From positions 496,001-560,000 of the forward strand of contig NZ_JBHUMY010000006.1 in assembly GCF_042685365.1 (NCBI RefSeq): DNA of 64,000 nucleotides. Reading direction: 5' to 3'. Below are positions 7,717 to 17,500 of the stretch, piece after piece. This DNA comes from Paenibacillus_AP thailandensis (GTDB lineage: Bacteria; Bacillota; Bacilli; Paenibacillales; Paenibacillaceae). Under the pieces are notes generated by a model that had not been told where the DNA came from, did no database searches, and was given only the letters and a program-made list of their open reading frames with translations. Each line of letters begins with the position of its first letter. Positions within the stretch are counted from its first letter, which is position 1. Position numbers and translations under genes: made by a program.

Positions 7717-9327
7717 ATGACCACAAAATTGGCTGCTTTAATGTCCGCATTGGCGGCGATCATTACGCTGCTGGCCGGCTGCGGCGGCGGCGGCGAAGCC
7801 GCAACGGCGGAGTCCGCGAATAATAACGAAGAGCTGGTATTCGCCGTGTCAAAGGACCTTAACGATATGAATCCTCACCTCTATACGGGCTCCATGCCGG
7901 CTCAAGGGATGGTGTACGAGTCCCTGGTCGAGAATACGAAAGACGGCATCAAGCCGCTGCTCGCCGAATCTTGGGAAATATCCGAAGACGGCAAAACCTA
8001 CACCTTTCATCTTAGAAGAAACGTAACCTTTCATGACGGAGAACCGTTTAACGCGGAAGCGGTAAAGAAAAATATAGAAGCTGTGCAGCGCAACGCAAGC
8101 AAGCATTCCTGGATCAAGTTGTCCTCCAAGATCGCGAGCTGCAACGTCGTGGATGAGTACACCGTGGAATTCGTACTGACGGAGCCTTATTATCCGACTT
8201 TGCTTGAATTATCGATGACCAGGCCATACGTCTTCATCTCCCCCCAAAATTTCATTAACGGGGAAACGAAAGACGGCGTTAGCGGTTATAACGGCACCGG
8301 CCCCTATAAGCTCGTCGAGCATAAACCCGAGCAGTATGCCGTGTTTGAAGCCAATGATAATTATTGGGGCGGTGCTCCCAAAATCAAAAAAATAACGTCA
8401 AAAGTTCTTCCTGCAGGAGAGACGACATTTCTGGCGCTGCAAAAAGGCGAAGTCGAATTCGTCTTCACGGATGATCGCGGCGCGGACAGCATCGACGTGG
8501 AAGCCATGAATCGGTTGGCCGATTCCGGCGATTACCGGATTATTCGAAGCGAACCGATGAATACGAAAATGATCGTGGCGAACAGCAGCAAAACGGACAG
8601 CCCCGTACACGAGACCGCGGTGCGCGAAGCGATATGGCATTCGATTGACCGGGAAACGATTAGCGCCCAAATTTTTAACGGCACCGAGACGGTTGCCGAA
8701 ACGTTGTTTTCATCCAATATCCGTTATGCCGACGTTGAATTGAAGAAACGAAGCTATGACCCGGATAAAGCGGGAGAGCTGCTGGAAGAGGCGGGCTGGA
8801 GCTTGCCGGACGGCGGAGGAACCCGATTGAAAGCCGGAAAGCCGCTTGCGATGAAGCTTTATTATGACGTCAATTCCTCTTCGCAAAAAACGGAGGCCGA
8901 ATTAATTCAAAACACGCTAAAAAAGATAGGCCTCCAGCTGGAGCTGGTGGGCGAAGAAGCCTCATCCATCGCGAACCGAAGAGCTGCCGGAGATTATGAT
9001 CTGCTGTTTAATCAAACGTGGGGGCTTGCGTACGATCCGCAAAGCACGATCGCCGCGTTCGCTTCCAAGTCTTCCTATTATTATGCGACAAGCGGCATAG
9101 CGAAGGCCGAGGAGCTTTACAACAAAATCGACGAAGCGACGGTGGCAGGAGACGAGGAAACAAGGAAATCGTTATATGCGGATATTTTGACGATTGTCCA
9201 TGACGAGGCCGTCTTTATACCGATTACGAACGGAAGCGTCACGGTCGTTGCTCCGGCAAGTCTGCAAGGCGTCTCCTTCAAGCAAACGCAATTCGAGCTG
9301 CCGTTCGAGCGAATGTACTTTGAGTAG
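7717..9327 (+). CDS. cntA: CntA metallophore-binding lipoprotein
   Basis: A 536-residue family 5 (oligopeptide/nickel type) solute-binding protein. The signal peptide ends in the lipobox LLAGC with the lipidated Cys at residue 22, followed by a Gly-rich spacer. The family signature region (NPHLYTGSMPAQGMVYESL, about 50-70, and WEISEDGKTYTFHLR) is intact. It should capture metal-loaded metallophore outside the cell and pass it to the CntBC permease. It follows cntM by 45 bases in the same operon. Confidence 0.9.
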   Translation: MTTKLAALMSALAAIITLLAGCGGGGEAATAESANNNEELVFAVSKDLNDMNPHLYTGSMPAQGMVYESLVENTKDGIKPLLAESWEISEDGKTYTFHLRRNVTFHDGEPFNAEAVKKNIEAVQRNASKHSWIKLSSKIASCNVVDEYTVEFVLTEPYYPTLLELSMTRPYVFISPQNFINGETKDGVSGYNGTGPYKLVEHKPEQYAVFEANDNYWGGAPKIKKITSKVLPAGETTFLALQKGEVEFVFTDDRGADSIDVEAMNRLADSGDYRIIRSEPMNTKMIVANSSKTDSPVHETAVREAIWHSIDRETISAQIFNGTETVAETLFSSNIRYADVELKKRSYDPDKAGELLEEAGWSLPDGGGTRLKAGKPLAMKLYYDVNSSSQKTEAELIQNTLKKIGLQLELVGEEASSIANRRAAGDYDLLFNQTWGLAYDPQSTIAAFASKSSYYYATSGIAKAEELYNKIDEATVAGDEETRKSLYADILTIVHDEAVFIPITNGSVTVVAPASLQGVSFKQTQFELPFERMYFE

Positions 9328-9348
9328 AGAAATCAAAGGGAGAACGAC

Positions 9349-10281
9349 ATGGGCGGTTATATTGTCAAACGATCACTGTTGTCGGTTGCTTTGCTATTGG
9401 TCATTTCTTTTATAACGTTTGGTCTTAACCAGCTTTCGCCGTTAGATCCGGCCGAAGTCGTATTGCACGCACAAGGCGTCCCTATAATTACGGACCAGTT
9501 AATTGCGGAAACAAAAGCGGAACTCGGGATGGACCGGCCTTTTCTAATCCAGTATCTGGATTGGCTGCTCTCATGTCTGCAGCTGGATTTCGGAAGCTCC
9601 TTCGTTACGGGAAAGCCGGTATGGTCCTTGTTAGGTCCGGCTTTTCTCAATACGTTAAAGCTGACGGCGGTTTCGGTTTCGTCCATTATTGTGGCGTCTA
9701 TTGCCTTGGGCGTGCTCTGCGCGCTGCGGGAAGGAACCGTCCTGGACAAATCGGTCAGAGGCGCCGCGTTTATGCTTACCTCCATGCCGTCGTACTGGCT
9801 GGCCGCGCTCCTGATCTGGTATTTCTCCGTCAAGCTTGACTGGCTGCCGACGAGCGGAATGGACTCGTATCGAAGTTATATTTTGCCCGTTATGGTCATG
9901 ACGATCGGTTATGCGGGTATCTACTTTCGTATTATTAGAAGCTCCATGTTAAGCAATATGAACGAAGATTATGTATTGTACGCCAGGGCATGCGGCTTGC
10001 CTGAGAAAATCATTGCGGTTCACGTCTTAAGAAATTCCATGCAGGTAGCCGTATCGGTGTTCGGCATGGCGATACCGACCATTCTTGGGAGCACGGTCGT
10101 CGTGGAAAACCTATTTGCTTGGCCAGGCTTGGGGACGTTAAGCGTAACATCCATTCTAAGCCGGGATTTCCCGATCATACAGGCCTACGTACTCCTATTG
10201 GCCGCAGCCTTTGTGCTGTTCAATACCATTTCCGACCTGATCAATGCGGCGGTAAATCCTAAACTAAGGAAGGGGCACTAG
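9349..10281 (+). CDS. cntB: CntB ABC transporter permease
   Basis: A 310-residue DppB/NikB-type permease with about six membrane helices. The EAA loop is seen as DYVLYARACGLPEKIIAVHVLRNS split over residues 204-227, and the C-terminus has the usual EN(L)FAWPGLG block. It pairs with CntC to form the import channel. An AAAGGGAGAA site precedes the ATG, and its TAG abuts the ATG of the next gene with no gap. Confidence 0.9.
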   Translation: MGGYIVKRSLLSVALLLVISFITFGLNQLSPLDPAEVVLHAQGVPIITDQLIAETKAELGMDRPFLIQYLDWLLSCLQLDFGSSFVTGKPVWSLLGPAFLNTLKLTAVSVSSIIVASIALGVLCALREGTVLDKSVRGAAFMLTSMPSYWLAALLIWYFSVKLDWLPTSGMDSYRSYILPVMVMTIGYAGIYFRIIRSSMLSNMNEDYVLYARACGLPEKIIAVHVLRNSMQVAVSVFGMAIPTILGSTVVVENLFAWPGLGTLSVTSILSRDFPIIQAYVLLLAAAFVLFNTISDLINAAVNPKLRKGH

Positions 10282-11175
10282 ATGAAACTGTTCCAAAACC
10301 TATGGAAAGACAAGTTGGCCGCGCTCTCCTTAACCGTTATCGCCATGACGGCTGTCGTCGGACTGTTTGCTCCTCTGTTGGCGCCTCATGATCCGGAGGA
10401 AGTCCATATGGAACTCCGCTTTGCATCCGCGTCGCGGGAGTACCTGTTAGGCAACGACCATCTGGGGCGGTGCATTTTATCGCGGTTAATCTACGGCATT
10501 CGTCCCAGCGTCCTGTGGGTGTTCGTTGCGCTGGCCGCATCCGTGTGCATGGGAGCGGTTCTAGGCTTTTTATCGGGTTATTTCAGAGGGAAAACGGATG
10601 CATTCATCATGAGAGTGTGCGACATTACGCTTTCATTTCCGGGCTACGTCATGTCCTTGGCGGTGGTCGGCATGCTGGGCGCGGGTCTTCAGAATATATT
10701 GCTCGCATTTGTATGCGTGAAATGGGCATGGTTTGCCCGCATTATCAGAACGTCCGTCATGCAATACGCCGAAGCCGATTACGTGAAATTTTCCAAAGCG
10801 ATCGGAACGGGCCATTTCCAAATAATGGCGAAGCATATCGTTCCGGCCTCGCTTCCGGATATGGCGGTCGTTTCAAGCGGTGCGTTCGGTTCGATGATTT
10901 TGCAGCTATCGAGTTTTTCATTCCTCGGTTTAGGCATTCAAGCTCCCCATGCGGAATGGGGCATGATGCTGAACGAGGCAAGGGCCGTCATGTTCTCAAG
11001 ACCGGAGCTTATGCTCGCGCCCGGATTGGCCATTGTCATTGTCGTTTCGGCCGTCAACTTTTTGTCGGACGCGATTCAAGTCGCTTTAAATCCCAAACTC
11101 ATGAGCTCTAGGCCGAAGCTTCAAGGATTGGCGACCGCCACCGCTGCCGACCTGCAGCGAAAGGAGGTGGCTTAA
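10282..11175 (+). CDS. cntC: CntC ABC transporter permease
   Basis: A 297-residue DppC/NikC-type permease, the second channel subunit. It has an N-terminal helix (about 14-35), the periplasmic LGNDHLGRCILSRLIYG block (about 55-72) and the EAA loop ADYVKFSKAIGTGHFQIMAKHI (about 158-180). It directly follows cntB and is followed 6 bases later by cntD, so it is tightly co-translated. Confidence 0.9.
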   Translation: MKLFQNLWKDKLAALSLTVIAMTAVVGLFAPLLAPHDPEEVHMELRFASASREYLLGNDHLGRCILSRLIYGIRPSVLWVFVALAASVCMGAVLGFLSGYFRGKTDAFIMRVCDITLSFPGYVMSLAVVGMLGAGLQNILLAFVCVKWAWFARIIRTSVMQYAEADYVKFSKAIGTGHFQIMAKHIVPASLPDMAVVSSGAFGSMILQLSSFSFLGLGIQAPHAEWGMMLNEARAVMFSRPELMLAPGLAIVIVVSAVNFLSDAIQVALNPKLMSSRPKLQGLATATAADLQRKEVA

Positions 11176-11181
11176 TCGTTT

Positions 11182-12024
11182 ATGAATCTTTTGGAAGTGT
11201 CCAATTTGCGGATTTGGGACAGCCGCTCCGGCAATGTGATCGTTCCCGGAAGCTCGTTTCAGGTTAAAGAAGGGAGCTGTCTGGCTATCGTGGGGGAAAG
11301 CGGGAGCGGGAAGTCGGTCACGTGCAGGGCATTGATGAGATTGAACAAAGCGAATATCCGCCACTCCGGAGACATTGTGTGGAGCGGCGTGAACTTGGCC
11401 AAGCTTTCCGATAAAGAAATGCGGAAAATCCGGGGGAAGCATCTGTGCATGATCATGCAAAACGGCATGCGCGCTTTTGACCCGTCGTGCAAAATCGGCG
11501 TTCATCTCAGAGAAACGCTTGTTCAGCATTTCGGATGGAACCGCGGCGAAATCGAAGCCGTGATGCGGCGGGCGATGGAGAGCGTCATGCTGAAGGACCC
11601 GATCGCGATCATGAATCAGTATCCGCATCAGCTATCGGGCGGAATGCTGCAGCGGATTATGATTGCGCTGGCCATCGCGCTCGAGCCTGATATCATTATC
11701 GCCGACGAACCGACGACGGCACTCGATACGATCTCGCAATTTGAGGTTATGGAACAGTTCATGAAATTAAGCACCGAAAGGGGCTGCACGATGATTTTCG
11801 TTTCGCATGATTTGGGCGTTGTCCGGAAAATCGCCGGCGAGGTTCTCGTCATGAAGAACGGAGAGATCGTCGAAAGGGGGCCGGTCCAAACGATATTTGC
11901 GGAAGCCCGTCATGAATATACCCGTTATTTAACATCCTCGAAGCTGACGCTGCATCGGCATTTCGAGAGAATCATGGGAGGCGTTGGCGTTGTTAAGCGT
12001 TCATCGGGTGGAGAAATCGTATAG
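11182..12024 (+). CDS. cntD: CntD ABC transporter ATPase
   Basis: A 280-residue OppD-like ATPase: Walker A GESGSGKS (about residues 38-45), signature LSGGMLQR (about 151), Walker B IIIADEPTTALD and the H-loop IFVSHD. It powers metallophore uptake with CntF. The C-terminal extension typical of OppD/DppD, where an Fe-S cluster can sit, is short and has no cysteine cluster. Its end overlaps the next gene by 41 bases. Confidence 0.9.
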   Translation: MNLLEVSNLRIWDSRSGNVIVPGSSFQVKEGSCLAIVGESGSGKSVTCRALMRLNKANIRHSGDIVWSGVNLAKLSDKEMRKIRGKHLCMIMQNGMRAFDPSCKIGVHLRETLVQHFGWNRGEIEAVMRRAMESVMLKDPIAIMNQYPHQLSGGMLQRIMIALAIALEPDIIIADEPTTALDTISQFEVMEQFMKLSTERGCTMIFVSHDLGVVRKIAGEVLVMKNGEIVERGPVQTIFAEARHEYTRYLTSSKLTLHRHFERIMGGVGVVKRSSGGEIV

Positions 12025-12733
12025 AACGGGCGGAATGTTCTCCGGAAGAAGGAAGAAAGTGCTGCATGGCATCAGCTTTGAATGCGAGCAGGGGGAGTGC
12101 CTCGGCATTATCGGCGAAAGCGGCAGCGGCAAATCGACGCTGGGCAGGCTGCTTCTCGGAATCGAGAAGCCCGATCGCGGTTCCGTATATTTCGAGGGAA
12201 AAACAGTAGCGGACCGCAAGGCGAGATTAGGAAAGATCAGCGCCGTCTTTCAAGATTATACCTCCTCGATCAACCCGTTTTTTTCCGTAGAGCAGGCTAT
12301 AGCGGAACCTTTAAAGCTGCAAGGGATGAATCGCCTTGAAGCTCAAAGCAAGATTGATCTGCTGCTGTATCAAGTCGGACTGGATCCGTCTTTCAGAAAT
12401 AAGCACCCTCACGAACTGTCGGGAGGGGAAGCGCAGCGAGTGTGCATCGCAAGAGCCGTTTCAACCGAGCCGAAATTCATACTGTTGGACGAGGCGGTCA
12501 GCTCGTTGGACGGATCCGTCCAACTCCAAGTGCTTGAGCTGTTGAAGAGCCTGAGGGAAATTTACGGCATGGGATATATCTTTATTACCCATGATCTTCA
12601 GGCCGCCGCCTATATTTGCGACAGGGTCATGATGATACGAGACGGCCGCGTGGAGGAAACGGTCCAGATCGGACAATTAAAAGACGTGCAGTCCCCGTAT
12701 GCCCAAAAATTGCTGCAAATGATCATTGCGTAA
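11984..12733 (+). CDS. cntF: CntF ABC transporter ATPase
   Basis: A 249-residue OppF-like ATPase with Walker A GESGSGKST, signature LSGGEAQR, Walker B FILLDEAVSSLD and H-loop IFITHD. I place the start at a TTG (11984) behind GGGAGGCG; the gene begins inside the end of cntD, which points to coupled translation and equal amounts of both ATPases. Confidence 0.9.
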   Translation: MALLSVHRVEKSYRTGGMFSGRRKKVLHGISFECEQGECLGIIGESGSGKSTLGRLLLGIEKPDRGSVYFEGKTVADRKARLGKISAVFQDYTSSINPFFSVEQAIAEPLKLQGMNRLEAQSKIDLLLYQVGLDPSFRNKHPHELSGGEAQRVCIARAVSTEPKFILLDEAVSSLDGSVQLQVLELLKSLREIYGMGYIFITHDLQAAAYICDRVMMIRDGRVEETVQIGQLKDVQSPYAQKLLQMIIA

Positions 12734-12783
12734 CCGCACGGGAATGCGTAGACGAAAAGTGAGCGGGGGAAGGAGCGAACGTT

Positions 12784-13968
12784 GTGAGAGGAGCTCTATC
12801 TTGGCCTTTTCTGCGGTTATATGTATTAACCCTTTTGTATTTTAGCGCAAACTCGATTCTGAATGTCATCATTCCTTTAAAGGGCGAGTCGCTTGGGGCG
12901 ACCAATACGACAATCGGAATTATAATGGGAGCGTATTTGGCTACGACGATGCTGCTTCGGCCGTGGGCAGGTCAAGTGATTCAGAAGTACGGGCCGGTCA
13001 AAATGCTTCGAATCGTCTTGATCGTGAATGGATTCGCATTGCTCCTGTACACGTTCACCGGGTTGGGAGGCTATTTCGCCGCCCGAGTCCTGCAAGGGGC
13101 GTGCACCGCTTTTTTCTCCATGGCCTTGCAGCTCGGCATTATCGATGCGCTGCCGGACAAGGATCGTTCACAGGGGATATCGATGTATTCCTTATGCGCT
13201 TCCATGCCGGGTATTTTCGGTCCGCTCCTGGCTGTCGGCATATGGCAAGCGGGAGATATGAATAGTTTCACGGCGGCAATGATCGCCATTGCGATTGTGA
13301 CGGGAGCGGCAGGGTACAGCGCGCGAATGAAAGGCGATGCGGGAACGTCTGCCGGCAAGAAGGAGCAGGGAACCGCGGTGTTTAAGTCTTTCGGCCAATT
13401 GGTCAAAAATCCGCATTTATTTAAATGCAGTATTCTGATGCTTATCGCTTCCGTAATATTAGGCGCGTCGACAACCTTTATCCCGCTGTACGCCGCACAA
13501 ATCGAAAGCGGCAACGCGGCCGTTTATCTTATGCTTCAGGCCGGGGTCGTCGTATTGGCCCGCTTTGTTTTAAGAAAAAAAATTCCTTCGGACGGCAAAT
13601 GGCATTCTTTATTTGTTATGGGGATTATGGTCATCCTCACTGCGGCGGCGCAAAGCGTAAGCTTTTCATTAACGGGAGGGGCCGCGTTCTTTTATGCGGG
13701 GGCCGTATTAATGGGACTTGCTCAAGCTCTTCTTTACCCAACATTAACGACGTATTTGTCGTTTGTATTGCCGCAGACGGATCGCAACGTCTTAATGGGG
13801 CTGTTTATTGCGACGGCCGATCTAGGCGTTGCGCTGGGAAGTGTCGTGATGGGGCCGATTGCGGATATTTCCTCTTATTCGCTTATGTATATGATATGTG
13901 CAATGTTGGGCGCGGCGATGATTCTGTTTGCCTACGATCGGCGCACCGTTTTTGCCGGTTCCAGATAG
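12784..13968 (+). CDS. cntE: CntE metallophore exporter (MFS)
   Basis: A 394-residue, 12-helix major facilitator protein, last in the cnt operon, where CntE exports apo-metallophore in S. aureus. Helices are evident from residue 10 on, and the long hydrophilic break around 180-205 (MKGDAGTSAGKKEQG) marks the central loop. The start is GTG behind GGGGGAAGGAG. The gene order cntK-L-M-A-B-C-D-F-E equals that of S. aureus. Confidence 0.88.
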   Translation: MRGALSWPFLRLYVLTLLYFSANSILNVIIPLKGESLGATNTTIGIIMGAYLATTMLLRPWAGQVIQKYGPVKMLRIVLIVNGFALLLYTFTGLGGYFAARVLQGACTAFFSMALQLGIIDALPDKDRSQGISMYSLCASMPGIFGPLLAVGIWQAGDMNSFTAAMIAIAIVTGAAGYSARMKGDAGTSAGKKEQGTAVFKSFGQLVKNPHLFKCSILMLIASVILGASTTFIPLYAAQIESGNAAVYLMLQAGVVVLARFVLRKKIPSDGKWHSLFVMGIMVILTAAAQSVSFSLTGGAAFFYAGAVLMGLAQALLYPTLTTYLSFVLPQTDRNVLMGLFIATADLGVALGSVVMGPIADISSYSLMYMICAMLGAAMILFAYDRRTVFAGSR

Positions 13969-14119
13969 CTTTTTTTGTATGATTGCCGTCCGCAGATGCA
14001 TAATTAACCAACAGAGTGAAATAATAAAAAAATGCGAGTTCACAAAGTTGCCAAATTTACTTCATGATTTCTTCATGATGAAAAGAGGGAATCGATGATA
14101 AACTATAACAAGCAGCAGA

Positions 14120-14134
14120 TAAGAATCATTATAG
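14120..14134. promoter_or_regulatory. candidate PerR box upstream of ahpC
   Basis: TAAGAATCATTATAG matches the PerR consensus TTATAATNATTATAA at 11 of 14 non-central positions. It lies 58 bases before ahpC in an AT-rich leader. ahpCF is a classical PerR target in Bacilli, so peroxide induction is likely. A Fur-like reading is possible. Confidence 0.5.
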
Positions 14135-14192
14135 ACTGCTAACGGTTCTCAATTATTATTTACTTAAAAACATATCTAGGAGGAGTTAAACC

Positions 14193-14756
14193 ATGTCTCT
14201 GATTGGAACAGAAGTAAAACCGTTTAAAGCGCAAGCTTACCACAATGGCAAATTCATCGAAGTAACCGAAGCCGACTTCAAAGGCAAATGGAGCGTCGTA
14301 TGCTTCTATCCGGCCGACTTCACGTTTGTATGCCCGACTGAGCTGGGTGATCTGCAAGACCAATATGAAACGCTGAAGTCCCTTGGAGTGGAAGTATACT
14401 CCGTATCGACGGATACTCATTTCACCCATAAAGCATGGCACGACAGCTCCGAGACAATCGGCAAAATTACTTACATCATGATCGGCGATCCTTCGCACGT
14501 GATCTCCCGCAACTTCGACGTTCTTATCGAAGAAGAAGGCGTGGCGGACCGCGGTACGTTCATCATCGATCCGGACGGCGTCATCCAGACGGTTGAAATC
14601 AACGCAGGCGGCATCGGCCGCGATGCAAGCTCGCTTGTCAACAAGATCAAAGCTGCACAATACGTTCGCAACAATCCAGGCGAAGTTTGCCCTGCGAAAT
14701 GGCAAGAAGGCGGTCAAACCCTGAAGCCAAGCCTTGATCTTGTCGGCAAGATCTAA
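14193..14756 (+). CDS. ahpC: alkyl hydroperoxide reductase AhpC (2-Cys peroxiredoxin)
   Basis: The 187-residue protein reduces organic hydroperoxides and H2O2 in the cytoplasm. The peroxidatic cysteine is C47 (YPADFTFVCPTE) and the resolving cysteine C166 (GEVCPAKW). Length and motifs match typical AhpC. It has a strong AGGAGG site and biased, well-optimised codon use compared with its neighbours, as expected for an abundant protein. It is followed 14 bases later by its reductase AhpF. Confidence 0.97.
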   Translation: MSLIGTEVKPFKAQAYHNGKFIEVTEADFKGKWSVVCFYPADFTFVCPTELGDLQDQYETLKSLGVEVYSVSTDTHFTHKAWHDSSETIGKITYIMIGDPSHVISRNFDVLIEEEGVADRGTFIIDPDGVIQTVEINAGGIGRDASSLVNKIKAAQYVRNNPGEVCPAKWQEGGQTLKPSLDLVGKI

Positions 14757-14770
14757 GGGGGCTGTTAGCG

Positions 14771-16297
14771 GTGTTGGATGCGGATATCAAGCAACAGTTA
14801 AACCAATACCTTCAGCTGCTTGAAGGGGATGTGCTTATTAAGGTTAGCGCCGAATCCGACGCCCTATCCAAAGACATGCTGGCATTCTTGGACGAGCTTG
14901 CCGGCATGTCTTCCCGAATTACGATCGAACAAGCTCGGCTGGAACGTACGCCGAGCTTTAGTGTAAATCGGGTGGGCGAGGAGACCGGAGTCGTTTTTGC
15001 CGGCATTCCCCTCGGGCATGAGTTCACTTCGTTAGTTCTTGCTTTGTTGCAAGTTAGCGGGCGGGCGCCGAAGGTTGAGCAAAACGTAATTGATCAAATC
15101 AAAAGCATTAAAGGCAATTATGTCTTCGAATCATATATTAGCTTAAGCTGCCATAACTGTCCTGACGTCGTTCAAGCGCTGAACCTGATGAGCGTTCTCA
15201 ATCCGGGTATCTCGCATACGATGATCGACGGCGCAGCGTTCAAGTCCGAAGTCGAAAGCAAAGATATTATGGCGGTTCCGACGGTTTACTTGAACGGACA
15301 GTTTTTCGGCAGCGGACGGATGTCGCTGGAGGAGATTGTCGCCAAGCTTGTCGATGAACCGGACGCTTCGGAATTCAACGATAAAGAGCCTTTCGACGTG
15401 CTTGTCATCGGCGGCGGCCCGGCAGGCGCAAGCTCCGCCATCTACGCGGCGCGCAAAGGCATCCGCACGGGTATTGTGGCGGAACGCTTCGGCGGTCAAG
15501 TGATGGATACGTTAGGCATCGAAAACTTCATTAGCGTAAAACATACCGAAGGTCCGAAACTCGCAGCCAGCCTTGAAGAGCATGTTAAACAATATAACGT
15601 TGATATCATGAAGCTTCAACGCGCCAAGCGGCTGGAGAAGAAGGAGCTTATCGAGGTGGAACTCGAAAACGGCGCCGTGCTGAAGAGCAAAACCGTTATT
15701 CTGTCCACCGGCGCTCGTTGGCGCAACATCGGCGTTCCTGGCGAAGCGGAGTTCAAGAACAAAGGCGTGGCGTACTGCCCGCATTGCGACGGTCCTCTGT
15801 TTGCCGGCAAACACGTCGCGGTTATCGGAGGCGGCAACTCCGGCGTCGAGGCGGCGATCGACCTCGCGGGCATCGTAAGCCATGTAACGGTTCTGGAGTA
15901 TAACGACGCTCTTAAGGCGGATTCCGTCTTGCAGGATCGCCTGTACAGCCTTCCGAACGTAACGGTTATCAAAAACGCGCAAACCAAAGAAATTACCGGA
16001 ACCGACAAAGTTAACGGGATTACGTACGTGGAGCGCGAAACCGGCGAAGATAAGCACATTGAATTGCAAGGCGTATTCGTCCAGATCGGCCTTGTGCCGA
16101 ATACGGACTGGCTCGGCGATTCGGTCGAACGCAACCGCATGGGCGAGATCGTCGTCGACAGCCATGGCGCGACGAGCATGCCGGGAGTGTTCGCGGCAGG
16201 CGACTGCACGAACAGCCCTTACAAGCAAATCATTATTTCGATGGGATCCGGCGCGACTGCCGCATTGGGCGCATTCGACTATCTCATTCGAAATTAA
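14771..16297 (+). CDS. ahpF: alkyl hydroperoxide reductase subunit F
   Basis: The 508-residue flavoprotein recycles AhpC with NADH. The N-terminal thioredoxin-like double domain has CHNC (C127/C130). The FAD-binding GGGPAGASSA follows at about 214-223, then the redox pair CPHC (C336/C339) and the pyridine-nucleotide motif GGGNSGVEAA; the FAD motif near the end is GVFAAGDCT. The start is GTG at 14771. It ends 8 bases before a perfect bidirectional terminator. Confidence 0.97.
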   Translation: MLDADIKQQLNQYLQLLEGDVLIKVSAESDALSKDMLAFLDELAGMSSRITIEQARLERTPSFSVNRVGEETGVVFAGIPLGHEFTSLVLALLQVSGRAPKVEQNVIDQIKSIKGNYVFESYISLSCHNCPDVVQALNLMSVLNPGISHTMIDGAAFKSEVESKDIMAVPTVYLNGQFFGSGRMSLEEIVAKLVDEPDASEFNDKEPFDVLVIGGGPAGASSAIYAARKGIRTGIVAERFGGQVMDTLGIENFISVKHTEGPKLAASLEEHVKQYNVDIMKLQRAKRLEKKELIEVELENGAVLKSKTVILSTGARWRNIGVPGEAEFKNKGVAYCPHCDGPLFAGKHVAVIGGGNSGVEAAIDLAGIVSHVTVLEYNDALKADSVLQDRLYSLPNVTVIKNAQTKEITGTDKVNGITYVERETGEDKHIELQGVFVQIGLVPNTDWLGDSVERNRMGEIVVDSHGATSMPGVFAAGDCTNSPYKQIIISMGSGATAALGAFDYLIRN

Positions 16298-16304
16298 CAG
16301 AATG

Positions 16305-16334
16305 AAAGCCACCGATTTCGGTGGCTTTCTTCAT
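16305..16334. terminator. bidirectional terminator
   Basis: A perfect 11-bp stem (AAAGCCACCGA with TCGGTGGCTTT, 2-base loop) between convergent ahpF and a serine hydrolase gene, with T-rich flanks on both sides. Confidence 0.85.
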
Positions 16335-17308
16335 TTGCCGCAAGCTCTCAGCAGCATGGGAGCGATAAAGTCCCGGAATACATTCGCCGGATGACGGTCC
16401 CTTTTGCGTTTGTCGTCGGTTAGAACGACAACGACCTCCAAGACGGGAACGATATAAATGAACTGTCCGCCATATCCCCTGGCATAAAAATAATGAAACG
16501 AAGTCGTCGGAGAGATTCCATTCCGGCCTTCGGGGGATTCCTCCCCGAACGAATCCGTCCACCAATGCCAGCCGTAATGCCCTCGGTTTGGCGGATTGGC
16601 GGGAACGGCAGGCTGTATGGAGCGCAGCACCCGTTCCTTCGAAATGAGTTGCTGGCGATTCCAGCTTCCCGACTGCAAATAAAGCTGTCCGAACTTAAGC
16701 ATATCTTCCGGGCGAAGCCATAAGCCATATCCTCCGGTATGAATGCCTTGCGGATCGGTTTCCCACTTGTACTTTTCGATACCGAGCGGTCCGAACAGCA
16801 TTTCTTCGGCATAACGGGCGGTCGGCAAGCCCGTTGCCTGAACGAGAATGGCGGACAGCAGCTGGGATACTCCGGAGTTGTACTCCATGCGTGTCCCCGG
16901 CGCGTCCGATAGCGGTTGTTCCAGCACATAATCGATCCAATTCGCGGATCGCGTCATTCGGGGAAACGACTTCAGTCTGCCGAACTCGGTCCACTCGAAT
17001 CCGGCAGTCATCGTCAATAGATGCTCCAGCTTCATCTCCCGTTTGCGGGGATCGGCGTCCTTGGGCAGCTTCGGGAAAAAATCGGAAACCGGCGTATCGG
17101 CCTCCGGGATTCTTTTGTGGTCCATGGCCATACATATTAAAGCGGACAGAACGCTTTTGGTACAGGAGTTCACTTTGGCTATTTCCTCCGGAATCCGCGA
17201 GTTCCGATAATGCTCGAACAACAGCCGGCCGTTCCGCGCAATCAGGCAGCTTCTCAAATCTACAGGTTCGATGAGCGACTCTAGTTCAGCTAAGTTCATG
17301 ACATCCAT
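16331..17308 (-). CDS. serine hydrolase, beta-lactamase (class C) family
   Basis: The 325-residue protein has the SxxK nucleophile motif S48-C-T-K51 and the second motif around Y144 (EYNSG). GGYG appears twice in the C-terminal part, where the third active-site strand lies. No signal peptide is seen, so it is probably cytosolic; such proteins are usually esterases or D-aminopeptidase-like enzymes and not true beta-lactamases. It overlaps the ahpF terminator at its 3' end. Substrate unknown. Confidence 0.88.
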   Translation of the reverse strand: MDVMNLAELESLIEPVDLRSCLIARNGRLLFEHYRNSRIPEEIAKVNSCTKSVLSALICMAMDHKRIPEADTPVSDFFPKLPKDADPRKREMKLEHLLTMTAGFEWTEFGRLKSFPRMTRSANWIDYVLEQPLSDAPGTRMEYNSGVSQLLSAILVQATGLPTARYAEEMLFGPLGIEKYKWETDPQGIHTGGYGLWLRPEDMLKFGQLYLQSGSWNRQQLISKERVLRSIQPAVPANPPNRGHYGWHWWTDSFGEESPEGRNGISPTTSFHYFYARGYGGQFIYIVPVLEVVVVLTDDKRKRDRHPANVFRDFIAPMLLRACGK

Positions 17309-17500
17309 ACTTTCTTTAAGGTTTTGTTTCGGCGCAAATTTTAAGGCACAACAACATTATCTCATGAATGCGCGCGTTTTACGCGAATTAATCTTTTTAT
17401 AGAATGGGTTCGGGCGGAATTTGCGTCATGGATAGGTGACGAAAATTATGGCATTATTCGCTATAATGGTAGCAGGGAAAATGAAAGGAATGGAATGTTG

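Noticed and set aside
15512..16312. 266-codon ORF antisense to ahpF
   Set aside because: It exists only because of ahpF codon bias; it runs through the bidirectional terminator and has no start signal.
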